Source: Bidens hawaiensis (lineage: Eukaryota > Streptophyta > Magnoliopsida > Asterales > Asteraceae). Taken from it: a stretch of 64,000 nucleotides of DNA. The stretch covers positions 124,001 through 188,000 of the forward strand of contig JAIQDT010004991.1 of assembly GCA_021521415.1 (NCBI GenBank). The letters run 5' to 3'. This document shows, in pieces, positions 1-10,891 of this stretch; within the stretch, counting starts at the first letter, position 1, and every line of letters starts with the position of its first letter. The notes under the pieces are model-generated. The model made no database searches and was not told where the DNA came from. It saw nothing but the letters and a program-made list of their open reading frames with translations. The position numbers were made by a program, and so were the translations under genes.

Positions 1-1088
1 AGAGAAGCCAAAATAGGTTTGGGCCGAAATAAACAACTAAAGGCCCAACAACGGTCCAAAACAAAACACAAAAAGTAGACGAAAAACATAAAAGTGGCCC
101 AAAAGTGTATCTAGAGGCCTTATTTTGGAAAAAAAACGGTCACAACGTGGCCCACGTTCTAACGGTCGTTTTGACTAGTAGAACGCCAGAAACGGAGGCC
201 CGTAGCCCAAGTTAAGCCCATTTTCGTGAAGTCCCTTTTGAAGCACGATCTTGGGCCTACAGAAACATAATTGCCCGGTCTTCTATACTTGGGCCCACAT
301 CAATACTCAATGTGATTAGTTAATACACTTACCATAAGTGGTAAGTGTATGCCTTATATTATTGATGTGATAGTGATTGAGGTTATGAATGAATTCTTGT
401 TGGTACGTGATCGATCTTCGGATATTGCACGTATCGCTAGGGAAAGTGACTTTTATAATAGTTGCATGAATGGTACATGAATGGTTAAGATTAAGTACGT
501 GCATTTATGGTTGTATGGAAAGAAGGGACCAGGCCCTAATAATATCTGAGATAGAAGGGACCAGACCCTAATAATATCTGAGACAAGAGGAACCAAACCC
601 TAATAATATCTGAGATAGAAAATAAAAGGGACCAGACCCTACTAATATCCGAGATGGTAAAGATAGTTATGTATGTAGTATGAAAGTATGAAAGTATGAA
701 AGTGTGATGGTATGAAAGAATGTATGAAAGTACGAAAGAAAGGTAACAGGTAAAGTATATAATATGTATCTTCGGATGCGTATATGAAAGTAAGTGTTTG
801 AATGTATGTTGTCTGATTAACTAGAACTCACTCAGCGTAGTTAACTTTTAGAGTGAGACAGCTGGCTTGAGGGGGACACATGGCAGGATTAAAGAGGTTG
901 GCATATGAAGATTTGTCATGATATTTGATACTACATTTTATATTATGTTTTAAAAAGGACAAGTTATAGATGTTTGTAATGAATGGTTGACTTTTAACAT
1001 TATTCCGCGAAAGTTTTAATTTACTCTGGTATTTAGAACTGTGTTTATGAGTAAATCCAACGCCAAAGTAGGGCACCGGGGCCTTACA
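1..1088 (+). repeat. 3' part of a gypsy-type LTR (cut by window edge)
   Basis: This piece matches the last ~1.1 kb of the complete solo LTR at 47,831-50,146: the same block around TTAATACACTTACC, the same 32-bp repeats built on AGGGACCAGACCCTAATAAT (about four units, 524-650), and the same terminal block ending GGGGCCTTACA. It ends with the canonical CA at 1,088. Its left end is outside the window, so the target-site duplication (expected CCATT at 1,089-1,093) cannot be tested. It appears to have inserted into the next LTR piece. Confidence 0.75.
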
Positions 1089-2529
1089 CCATTCATGGGA
1101 TTAGTACCACTACCCTATACACACTCAAAAGTGTTCCTCGAGCCACGTAGCCCCTAATAGAGAACTAATTATAACTGTTAGCCCGCGGCCACGTAGCCTT
1201 TGACTGTTTAGGCTACACAATTACGTATGGATTCAGACACATGTGTAATCGGTCTGAGTTGCTTTTATTTTCTATTTTGTATTATAACGTTTTAGAGATC
1301 ACGTAATCTCATGTAAACGTTTGACTGACTCTTTAAGATAAACTGCCCGTTCGTCTTATAGAGTATAAATATGTTTTGACTGTTTGTAAAAGTTTTAACT
1401 TATTCACCTGTACCGTCGGTGTGTGTTTGAAAACCTCATTGAATGTAAATGAAAATGATATTAACATATACATAAATAGTTTCTTATAAATATTTGAATG
1501 GTGTTTCTTTATTAAGCTATTGCCCTTGAGATTAACCTTGATAAAGTTTCCAACTTTGACTTTGAATTAAAATACTCATTTTATTGTGACGTTTGATATA
1601 GCATGCTTTGGCTTAATAGGTTCTAACACGTTGGTAAGTTTCTCCACGTAAGTAAACGGGTCCCGCGGTTGATTGAGATTTATACGAATTACTAACCTTC
1701 GGCAAGAAACTCACTACTAGTGATATCCCCTTACAATTACTACACGCCCATAAATATATGGCTTTGTTAACATTACTTCGTCAAGAAGTAATGTTTTATG
1801 AAAACTCTTTATGAATGCTTTAAAACATTTCCAAGGTTAAAGGCCATAGCCATGTCTAATGTCTAAGAAATAACTTAAATAACTTAAACATAATTCCTAA
1901 CTTACACTAGTACACGAAATACTAAGAATAAGAAAAGAGTGACGACTTGACGGGTAGGATCTTGATATAAGCTCGCTTAAATGATTGATAACCCGTTTAG
2001 GACTTCGATACTTGCACGTACTTCGAAAAACGGAACGTCGGCTCGTCGTAACAATCGGGAACGATTGCTTAGACTAAGCATGTGTCTTATGAATGTGATT
2101 TTGGGATGAATGAGGCTCAATCCCGTAACCTCCTATTTATAGACAGTTGCTGCACCCATCGCGATACGCTATGGAGTTTATTGCTGGCCATCACATATCG
2201 CGACGCCGCAATTTCATAAAGAATGCCACGTATTGACACGTGGCCTGTCAAAACATGTCACATGTTGACACGTGGTTGGACACGTGTTCCCGGTTGCTTA
2301 ATAAGGTCATCGTGTAATGTGATGATCCTATGGGTTTGGTTACCACGTATTGCAAAGCCGCCTAAGTATCGATTTCAGTGCCGATCCATCGCGTATCGCG
2401 ATGGCTCTTTAATTGTCCCATCACGTATCGCGATGGGTCCAGATTTCATATTTTTTATTTTAACTCCCTAGACTTTATGAATTGACATTTTTAGCTTAAT
2501 TCTATAATGGTAATTTACGTGGTGTTACA
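1089..2529 (-). repeat. Truncated Ty3/gypsy LTR, Tekay-like
   Basis: An LTR fragment in minus orientation. It shares the general layout of the Tekay-like LTRs further right: a block near 1,230-1,310 resembling the one in the outer LTR near 3,170-3,260, a TATA box (minus CTATAAATAG-like, 2,133-2,142), then an upstream promoter block with CACGTG boxes and TCGCGATACGCGA-type palindromes (2,155-2,440), ending GTGTTACA at 2,529. No polypurine tract or internal sequence follows. The left end is lost under the LTR at 1-1,088. It may be a solo LTR. Confidence 0.65.
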
Positions 2530-2570
2530 AGTCTCAAGAAACCCAAATAACTTTTAAAATGGGTTATAAC

Positions 2571-4642
2571 TGTCACACCCCCATCTAGGGCCTAGGGGCG
2601 TGACTCGATAGTTGGTACCACATTTGTAAATAAATCAGAGTTACGATTGTTAGTGGAAGACTTTATAAAATATAAGGATTTAAGTTGTAAAATATTTACA
2701 ATACAAAAGATGGAAACAAGTTCCATTTGTGTTTACTTGTTTTAAGTTTACAAAACCACCATTTAGCTATATTAACATTTGACAAAAATTATCCGAGCCA
2801 TCGGATTCTTGAGCCTTCGTCCTTTAGCTCTAATCTTGGTTACCTGCAAAAATGTTATAAAAATACGTCATCAACGAATGCTAGTGAATATGCTGACGCG
2901 AAAATATTTTCTTTTACTTTGCTACCCCTCGAGGGTTACGCGTTCCTTGGCCCATCTTGGCTTAGGAATAACAAAGTTAAAACAATGACATTATAAACTC
3001 TAGTCTCACCTAGGTCACCCCAGCAAGACACCGTAGCGTCCCGACGTACTTAGGTACCATAAATATACACAAGGTCATTCTCACTCGAACATACTTTGGT
3101 TCGGCCCATCGTGGCTGGAGGTCGTGACCAGGCGTGGTGCGATGTGCCCACCGCATTTTACGACATATGTAAGGATCCAGACAAACGTATACTACAGCCT
3201 GAGGGCTAGGCTTTTACTCTTATTCATAATGTTTTTGAGACACTTAGTCTCATGTAAAGTTTTACACATAACACGTTTGTTTATTTGAAAATAAGTTTGT
3301 AAAATTGGGGCGTATTCACCTTTGATTGGGACCGGTTTCCAACACCGTCCTTGCGTAATCTTTCTTGCTATCTCGCACCTATAGTACGAGTATAACTTTT
3401 ATTAGTCGGGTATACAATCCGGCTTAAGACCTTTAGTCTTATTACCTCGATGAACCTTTAGTTCATTTCTTTTACTTTAAAACCTTTAGTTTTAAAATCA
3501 ATAATAATAAACCTTTAGTTTATTATAAAAACCCGACGTTTCTTCTTTTCTAAAAAACGTATTCTTTTTCTTTTATCATATAAGAATACCCTTATTACTT
3601 ATATAATAATCATAACAAAGAATTATATATATAATTCACACACACACACACACGTATATATATATATATATATATACTTTCATATTTCTTTCGTTATTCC
3701 TATTCTTTGTTATATTACTTTTCTTTTTATAAACATCGAGTATAATTTCGACTTAGGGCATTAAGCCTTTATAATATTTTATTATTATTTTAGTCGGGTA
3801 GTAAGCCTTACCTTTCCTCGGCTTAATATTTCCTAGATACTAGAGTAGCACTTCTACGCCGCTTAGCCTTTTCAACACTCGCCTTGATCGCCACTTCACT
3901 TCGGCACGCTTCTCGAGACCAACTTTTCACGGTACGCACTTCGAGATGATCGTCGGGACGTCGATACGGGATCAACTTTTTGATCGGAACGTCGTCGGGG
4001 AGTGGTACGAATATCGAGGTATGGCACGTTTATCGAGGAATCGGGGCACGGTTTTCGAGGTGGATCGTTGGCACGAACTTCGAGGTGTAGAGAGATGTTT
4101 AGAGAGAGGATTGAGAATTGATTTTGGTGTGGTTTATGAAGACCCCTGACCTGCTATTTATAGGCAAAATTTTGGATCCTATCGCGATACGCGATAGGCT
4201 CCTAGTCACCCATCACGTAGCGCGGGTAGCTACGCACAGTCACAACGTAGGTCTGCCACGTGTTGCTACGTGGCAGACGGTGTGCCACGTGTTAACAAAT
4301 GGCAGACGATGTGCCACGTGTTGCCACGTATCGAGACACGTGGCGAGAGGTGTACCACGTGTGGACGCGTGGCAGTCTTGTGCCAGAGGTGTCAGGACAC
4401 GTCATCGCGATACGCGATGACGTAGGTTCAACCAGCGATCGCGTATCGCTGTTGACCCTTCCAGAAGGTTTGACCAAGCCCCTTCGCGATACGCGATGGC
4501 CTGTCCCTTGTCCTCATCGCGTAGCGCGATAGGAAAAGAAAACAGATGTTTCATTTTTAACTTTGGAGTTTGAATTTGGCAGAATTAGTCCCTTAACATT
4601 GGAGATTTGTCATTTTTTGACCAAAATTCCCGTGACGTTACA
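2571..4642 (-). repeat. 3' LTR of the outer Tekay-like element
   Basis: 2,072 bp, the pair of 30,610-32,664. In minus-strand order it holds U3 with CACGTG boxes and TCGCGATACGCGA palindromes (about 4,175-4,540), a TATA box CTATAAATAG (4,154-4,163), and a long R/U5 with AT and CA microsatellites (3,630-3,675). ORF-like stretches across it are not genes. Confidence 0.95.
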
Positions 4643-4656
4643 TCCTCCCCACCTTG
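4643..4656 (-). other. Polypurine tract of the outer element
   Basis: The minus strand reads CAAGGTGGGGAGGA directly before the LTR start TGTAAC. This is the expected primer for plus-strand DNA synthesis. Confidence 0.85.
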
Positions 4657-4682
4657 AAATAAATCTCGTCCTCGAGATTGCT

Positions 4683-7439
4683 TCACGAGAATAAGTGGGG
4701 GTATTTCTTTCTCATTTCAGACTCGAGTTCCCAAGTATACTCGGGTCCTCTTCGGGAATCCCATTTAACTTTCACTATTTTCAAAGTTCGTCTTTTGAGC
4801 TTCTTATGTTTTGAATCTTCGATTTGAATTGGGCGCTCAACAAATTTTAAGTTCTCATTAATTTCAACATCTTTTAAAGGCATCGAGAGAGATTCATCGG
4901 CTAAACATTTACGTAGATTCGAGATATGGAATACATCGTGTATCCCTTGCATTTCCTCGGGCAGTCGGAATCGGTATGCGATGGTACCAATTCGTTCAAG
5001 TACCTTAAAGGGTCCAACGAATCGAGGACTTAACTTTCCTTTCTTGCCGAAGCGGACCACACCTTTCCATGGCGATACTTTCAAAAGAAATTTATCACCG
5101 ACATTGAATTCTAACGGCTTACGACGGACATCGGCGTAACTCTTTTGGCGATCACGTGCCGTCTTAAGTCGTTCACGGATTTGGATGACTTTGTCGGTAG
5201 TTTCTTGGACTATCTCGGGTCCAGATAATTGATTATCTCCAGTTTCAAACCAACACACGGGCGTTCTACATTTTCGACCATACAACGCCTCAAACGGTGC
5301 GGCTTGAATACTTGCATGATAACTATTGTTATACGAAAATTCCATTAGGGGTAAGTGGTCATCCCAACTTCCACCTAAGTCTATCATGCAAGCTCGGAGC
5401 ATATCTTCCAACGTTTGAATTGTCCTTTCGCTTTGCCCATCGGTTTGTGGTTGATAGGCGGTCCTAAGGTTTAGCTGTTGGAAGCTTTTCCAAAAGTGAG
5501 ACGTGAAACGACTGTCTCAGTCAGATATAATGGACAGTGGTACTCCATGTAACGTGACAATATTGTTAACATAGATACGAGCTAATTTGTCCATTGAATA
5601 CGACTCATTGATGGGTATGAAGTGTGCGGACTTTGTTAGTCGGTACACAATTACCCAGATTGCATTATGTTGTCGTGTCGTTTTAGGGAGTTTGGTAATG
5701 AAATCCATGGTAATTAACTCCCACTTCCATACGGGAAGTTCGGGTTGCTGAAGCAATCCCGAAGGCTTTAGGTGTTCAGCCTTGACTTTCAAACATGTTA
5801 AACATTTCGCCACATGAGAAAAAGCGACATCCTTTTTCATCCCGTTCCACCAATAGTTTGCCTTGAGGTTATGGTACATTTTGTCGCCCCGGGATGCATC
5901 GTATATTTAGACTTATGGGCTTTGTTTAATATCTTCTCACGCAATCCTCCAACAATTGGTACCCAAATTCGGTTTCCCATTCTAAGAATACCATCATCAC
6001 CTTTGACTAACAAGTCAATGGTGCCATTACGTTTTTCATCAGAGATTTGGTTCTCGTTGATTGCTTGAGTTTGAGCGGACTTGATTTGGTCAACAAGATC
6101 GATTTGAAGTTCTAGCCTTAACGCTCGGACTCTTTTCGACTTTTCGTGTTCCTTACGACTTAAGGCATCAGCCACAACGTTGGGTTTACCTTCGTGGTAG
6201 ACAATTTCGCAGTCATAGTCGTTTAAGGTTTCCATCCAGCGTCTTTGGCACATGTTCAGCTCTTTTTGATCAAAGATGTGCTTTAAGCTCTTATGATCAG
6301 TGTACACGGTAAATCTTACTCCATAGAGATAGTGCCTCCATATCTTAAAGGCGAAGATTATGGCGCCTAACTCTAGATCGTGAGTCGTATAATTCTTCTC
6401 GTGCACCTTAAGTTGACGAGAGGCGTAAGCGATTACTTTCTTTCGTTGCATCAATACGCATCCCAAGCCGGAATGGGACGCATCGCAAAAGACGACGAAG
6501 TCTTCAATACCTTCTGGCAAGGCCAGTATAAGAGCTTGGGTAAGCTTTTGTTTGAGTATATCGAACGCCTCTTGTTGCTTTGTTCCCCATTCGTATTTGA
6601 TGTTCTTTCGAGTCAAGGAGGTTAAGGGAACAGCGATTCGAGAAAAGTTCTCGATGAACCTTCGATAATAGCCGGTCAATCCCAAGAAACTTTGAATCTT
6701 GGTTAGCGACATTGGGATCTCCCACTTTGAGATAGCTTCAATCTTAGCGGGGTCCACTTGAATTCCGTTAACGTTGATGATGTGACCAAGAAATTGCACC
6801 TCGTGCAACCAGAACTCGCATTTCGAGAACTTGGCTTACAGTTTCTCGGCCCTAAGAATTTCAAGTAACGTTCGAAGGTGATTTTCATGATCGGCCTTAG
6901 TCTTAGAGTAAATTAATATGTCGTCGATGAATACGATTACAAACTTATATAAGTAAGGCTTACAGATACGATTCATCATATCCATGAACGCAGCCGGCGC
7001 ATTAGTAAGTCCAAATGGCATAACGGTGAACTCGTAATCGGTACCTTGTTCGGAACGCGGTCTTTGGAATGTCTTCGGATTGAACCTTAAGTTGGTGATA
7101 GCCGGAACGAAGATCGATCTTGGAAAAGAAGCTAGCACCTTGAAGTTGGTCAAAGAGATCGTCGATTCGAGGGAGTGGGTATCGGTTCTTGATTGTGACT
7201 TTGTTGAGGGCTCGGTAGTCTCTGCACATTCGCATGGATCCATCCTTCTTCTTGACAAAAGTATCGGCGCTCCCCATGGCGATGAACTTGGTCGTATAAA
7301 TCCTTTCTCGAGAAGCTCATCAAGTTGTTTCTTTAGTTCTTTCATCTCGGTGGGTGCAAGGAGATATGGAGCTTTGGCGATCGGAGAAGTGCCGGGAATG
7401 AGATCGATTCTTAATTCCACCTCGCGGTCGGGAGGAATG
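4683..7439 (-). pseudogene. Outer Tekay-like pol: RT, RNase H, integrase, chromodomain-like tail
   Basis: This is the distal part of pol, cut at 7,439 by the copia insertion. In order: RT (7,439-~6,840; [24 protein letters not shown], and catalytic FIDD in place of YxDD); RNase H (~6,550-6,120; [24 protein letters not shown]); integrase with a zinc-binding H2C2 region (~5,900-5,770), core ([19 protein letters not shown]) and a C-terminal part ([22 protein letters not shown]) ending in [15 protein letters not shown], the chromodomain-like tail typical of Tekay/Del. Lesions: two compensating frameshifts in RT (~7,270 and ~7,040), a TAA replacing a Tyr codon at 6,836-6,838, a frameshift near 5,860, and a CGA-to-TGA stop at 5,517-5,519. 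It cannot encode a working polyprotein. Confidence 0.93.
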
Positions 7440-7877
7440 TGTAGGTTCCCTGGATGGATCAACACGAGATATCTCGATCTACGTAGGTGCGGAATCCCTG
7501 CGTAGGTCGTTACGAGCGTAGAAGACACGAATAGATCAAACACGATACGATAAACAAACACGTTATATTATAACCAAAACACGTGATACAATATCACTAT
7601 TACAGACACGAACTCTCGTCCTCACGTTACAGCTCTCGTAACTTCGATAATGATCACAAAAAAACTCCTTTTCTAAGCTAAGCCGTAACCTATATAAATA
7701 CACGACAACTTCGCCTGGCATGTTCAGGCGAAGTTGTCCATAACTTCGCTTGACTAACAAGTTCGCCTAAACAGCGAACTTGTTAGTAACTTCGCTTAAG
7801 ACATATAAAACATAATTAATCATTACAAACTCGATTACAGACACTAGACTATGAACTACTGACATTATGCACCAACA
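7440..7877 (-). repeat. 3' LTR of the copia element
   Basis: 438 bp, near-identical to 19,427-19,863. It contains palindromic AACTTCGCCT/AGGCGAAGTT motifs at about 7,705-7,800, shared with the non-coding interior of the element. Confidence 0.97.
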
Positions 7878-7890
7878 GACTCCCCCTTGG
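7878..7890 (-). other. Polypurine tract of the copia element
   Basis: The minus strand reads CCAAGGGGGAGTC immediately before the LTR TGTTGG. Related purine runs occur inside the upstream ORF at 8,967-8,979 and 9,101-9,114. Confidence 0.88.
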
Positions 7891-7949
7891 CAGTAGCTTC
7901 ATGTCTTGATCTTCAAGCACGTGTCTTGTAATCTTCAATCTCTTGGTCT

Positions 7950-8371
7950 TCATGCATGTACTCCTTCTCTCACGCATACCGTGACTACTCGCTGATATTT
8001 CCTCGCTTCGTCTTTCCAAGCAGGAATATAAAATATCTTCTTTTCATTTAACACCTGCAGATCAGCTTTCGATAAATTAACAAGATGCATCGGATCATAC
8101 ACTCTTAGCACTTCTTGTTCGTCTTCGTCTTCCATCACGGCTTCAGCAGTCTGGCAATCAACATACCACCATTTAAGATCTTTCAACACATCTTGAGGCA
8201 TAGTCTTCATTGGAACCTCTTTCATGCATCGAATCGGTTTGTACTTCATTATCATCCATGGCTTGCCATCTGCTCTCATTCCTCTTTCCTTATCTTCCAC
8301 TAGCTTTCCCTTCTGTGGCTTTAATAACTCAAACTTCTTTTCTTTCATACTTTCTTTCCACACGTCTTCCC
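7950..8371 (-). pseudogene. Frameshifted C-terminal end of the extra copia ORF
   Basis: The frame starting around 8,370 continues the upstream ORF without a gap once the presumed 1-bp deletion is allowed for (VWKESMKEKKFELLKPQKGK onward) and stays open for about 137 codons. It is basic at first and then mixed, with WWYVD and IFYIPAWKDEA stretches. Together with the 848-codon part the undamaged protein would be about 980 residues. The frame change could also be an assembly error. A start of its own is unlikely, because the first in-frame start overlaps the upstream ORF. Confidence 0.65.
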
Positions 8372-10891
8372 AATAACTCTGGCCATGTTGTCGTCGCTTC
8401 TATTAATCAACCCCAATCTAGCCAAATCCTTCACCTCACATTCAGGCAATGTATTGAGAGATCTCAACGTCCTCTTAAAGTATTGGATCCCATCATATCT
8501 TTTCACCACGAACACTTTTAACTGTTCATCATATTGCCAACAGATAATTCCTTTCTTTGATTCAGCATAGCCTTTGATATTATAACTTTTCTTGAACATG
8601 GTTGGAACAGCAGGCTTCTTAGTTTTGATAAACCAATGAGCATAGCCTTCCTTCCATCTAGGCTGCTCCTCCCATTCTGTATCATCATCTACTGTATCTT
8701 GACATACATCTGACTTTTCAACTTCAGGGATCTCGTGTTCAACATTCTCCTCAACTATTTCACCTTCTTCAACATCATCTTCTATCACAATTTCTGCACC
8801 AATCTTTTCAATCTCTTCGACTGGTAGAACATCATCTTCACACATAAATTCATCATCCAACATATCATCATCCAACTCCTTCAAGGCATCGATCACATCA
8901 TCTCCCATCTCCTCGTCATCTACCATCACCACCTCATCACCACCAGAACCGCCAGCTGCACCTGCAGACTCCCCCTGAGCTGTGGAAGTCCCAAGAGCTT
9001 GAGTAGTTCTTGGCAACTCACCACCTGCACCTTTCGATGCATTGGGATCATCGTCTCTGTCATTCTTCTTCTTTGTCCTGAGCTCGTCGCCTTTACAGCT
9101 CGTCTCCCCCTGAGATGCCAAGAACTCCTTCATAGCATCTATAATTTTTCCATGTTCAACCAGTAGGGACGACTGCAGCTGATTCTCTGTTACTAGGCGC
9201 TGAATAGCCTGGGTCTGGATAAGATTCACCCTTGATTGTTCTGCCACGACCCGTTCAAGTGCAGCTATTCTTTCCGAGTCTGATAGGGTTGCATCGAAAT
9301 CGAACCTCATATGTGAAATATCTTGAGTGTACTGAGGAGGGATTTCAAATGTAACCGGGACATCAGAAGCAGGCGTAACCGCAGGTGGTATCATACCTGA
9401 TAACCCTGCAGTTGCAACGACTGTCGACTCAACAAATTGAGCAACCACCTCTGAAGGAGTAAGAGTTGGAGGTGGTAAAGACACAATCTCCGGAGTCGTC
9501 AGCTGGAAAGTAGTGATAGATGGGAGGCCAACAGATGATGATGTAGCCACCACGGGTACATCCGTGGCGCTTGAACTTGTAACCTGTAATGGTGTAGGGA
9601 CAATTGACATACCGGACAGTGCGGGTGGAGCGAAACGTACGACTCTTGAACTCTCACCTGCTCCCATACCTGCACCTGTCCTGTCCCTTCTTGAACGTCT
9701 GATCAACTTATGAATGTCTTCTTCTTCTGACTCACTGTCGTCATCTGTCCTCTTTCTCTTCCCATACGTTCTTTCTCGAGTTACCATCATACGTCTTGCC
9801 TCATCCATTACATCATCAAAATCTGAGTCAGCCACCGTCGTAGCTGCTCTAGTAACATCCACCGTCGAAGCACGTTCAACCGGAACCTGAACGTTCTCCT
9901 CTGGATCCACCCGATCCATATCAAAGAATCCTTGACCACCAAATTCTGCGTCAAGGTCCACATTCTCCTCCGGTGACACAACAGGAGCAGCAGGTATAGC
10001 TTGAGGTGCTCCTGCCTGTTGTGGTGCCGGGTCCCTAAACTCATCCCCTCGAGCAGGCACATACTCCGGGTTGATTAAGTACCCAAAGAGTGGAGTATGG
10101 CGAGGACGCAGTTCAGGCTTGCTTCTAGCACTCGAAGTTCTACATTGAGCAAAGATACGCTTGTTCACACTTTCCACGTATCTGATAGGGCGACGTTGAG
10201 GCAACATGGGAGCCACATGATTCAAGATCATTTGAAGAAATCTTGGATACATGAGGAATCTCTCACGTGCCATCGCCCTTCTCTGACGATCAATTTCATA
10301 GAAGACCATCTGACTAAAGCTATAGCGCTTATTATATGTCAGAGCAGTCATTGCTGACTGCATGGTCGCGCCCATTCCGTCAGTGCCCGCCTTCCTCCCT
10401 GACATGCAGACAATCATTACGTGCATGAGGAAGCGCCACTGATCGAGCAAGAAACCTTTCCTTCTCTGAGTATCGCCTAATGGACCAGAATAGCCCATTC
10501 GGAGAAACGCTCCGTCACGGAAAGGAGCCACAAAGTCTGTAGGGTCATCCCTAGTCTCCTCTCCAAAACGTAAAGCCACCCGGATTTGTTCAGAAGAGAA
10601 CTGAACTTCTTGATTGTTGACGGTTGCTCGCATAACCGGGGGCTCGACGCGGCAGTCATATTCCACCGTCTGCCAAAAATCCTCAATATTGGGTAAGGAT
10701 ATCGGCAGAGTAGTTGTGATCGCGTGGAATATCCGCGAGCGAAGGAGGAAAGTGATGATTTCGCGGTAATCCTCCACACCACTCGCATCTGGGTCTAACG
10801 TAATATACATATTATGCCCAGGGAAGAATTGTCTCTGGTTATCTCCCCCGTCATCGCCACCAGCACCTCCAGCACCAGCAACAGCAGCCAT
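8345..10891 (-). CDS. Extra ORF of the copia element in the env position (848 codons open)
   Basis: An ATG-started ORF between RNase H and the 3' LTR. Residues ~40-260 form a conserved-looking domain (FLLRSRIFHA, DFWQTVEYD, EQIRVALRFGE, DQWRFLMH, RFLMYPRFLQMILNH) that I recognise from proteins found beside copia pol in Asteraceae genomes. A basic, NLS-like stretch follows (GKRKR near 377; RRSRRDR near 398), then a Ser/Thr/Pro-rich part, a likely coiled coil (~538-592), a strongly acidic segment (~652-735) and a C-terminal domain (~744-838; WKEGYAHWF, FVVKRYDGIQYF). I see no signal peptide or clear membrane segment, so a fusion envelope is not supported; a gag-like or nuclear accessory role is possible but unproven. 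A 1-bp deletion near 8,372 probably truncates it; the next frame continues to 7,950. Confidence 0.8.
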   Translation of the reverse strand: MAAVAGAGGAGGDDGGDNQRQFFPGHNMYITLDPDASGVEDYREIITFLLRSRIFHAITTTLPISLPNIEDFWQTVEYDCRVEPPVMRATVNNQEVQFSSEQIRVALRFGEETRDDPTDFVAPFRDGAFLRMGYSGPLGDTQRRKGFLLDQWRFLMHVMIVCMSGRKAGTDGMGATMQSAMTALTYNKRYSFSQMVFYEIDRQRRAMARERFLMYPRFLQMILNHVAPMLPQRRPIRYVESVNKRIFAQCRTSSARSKPELRPRHTPLFGYLINPEYVPARGDEFRDPAPQQAGAPQAIPAAPVVSPEENVDLDAEFGGQGFFDMDRVDPEENVQVPVERASTVDVTRAATTVADSDFDDVMDEARRMMVTRERTYGKRKRTDDDSESEEEDIHKLIRRSRRDRTGAGMGAGESSRVVRFAPPALSGMSIVPTPLQVTSSSATDVPVVATSSSVGLPSITTFQLTTPEIVSLPPPTLTPSEVVAQFVESTVVATAGLSGMIPPAVTPASDVPVTFEIPPQYTQDISHMRFDFDATLSDSERIAALERVVAEQSRVNLIQTQAIQRLVTENQLQSSLLVEHGKIIDAMKEFLASQGETSCKGDELRTKKKNDRDDDPNASKGAGGELPRTTQALGTSTAQGESAGAAGGSGGDEVVMVDDEEMGDDVIDALKELDDDMLDDEFMCEDDVLPVEEIEKIGAEIVIEDDVEEGEIVEENVEHEIPEVEKSDVCQDTVDDDTEWEEQPRWKEGYAHWFIKTKKPAVPTMFKKSYNIKGYAESKKGIICWQYDEQLKVFVVKRYDGIQYFKRTLRSLNTLPECEVKDLARLGLINRSDDNMARVIGKTCGKKV

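Noticed and set aside
4118..4532. Overlapping ORFs on both strands in the LTR (also 32,139-32,559 and 24,411-24,677)
   Set aside because: They come from the CACGTG and TCGCGATACGCGA repeats in U3 of the LTRs and have no domain.
8345..10891. A true viral-type envelope gene
   Set aside because: No signal peptide, fusion peptide or clear membrane anchor is visible; position alone is not evidence.
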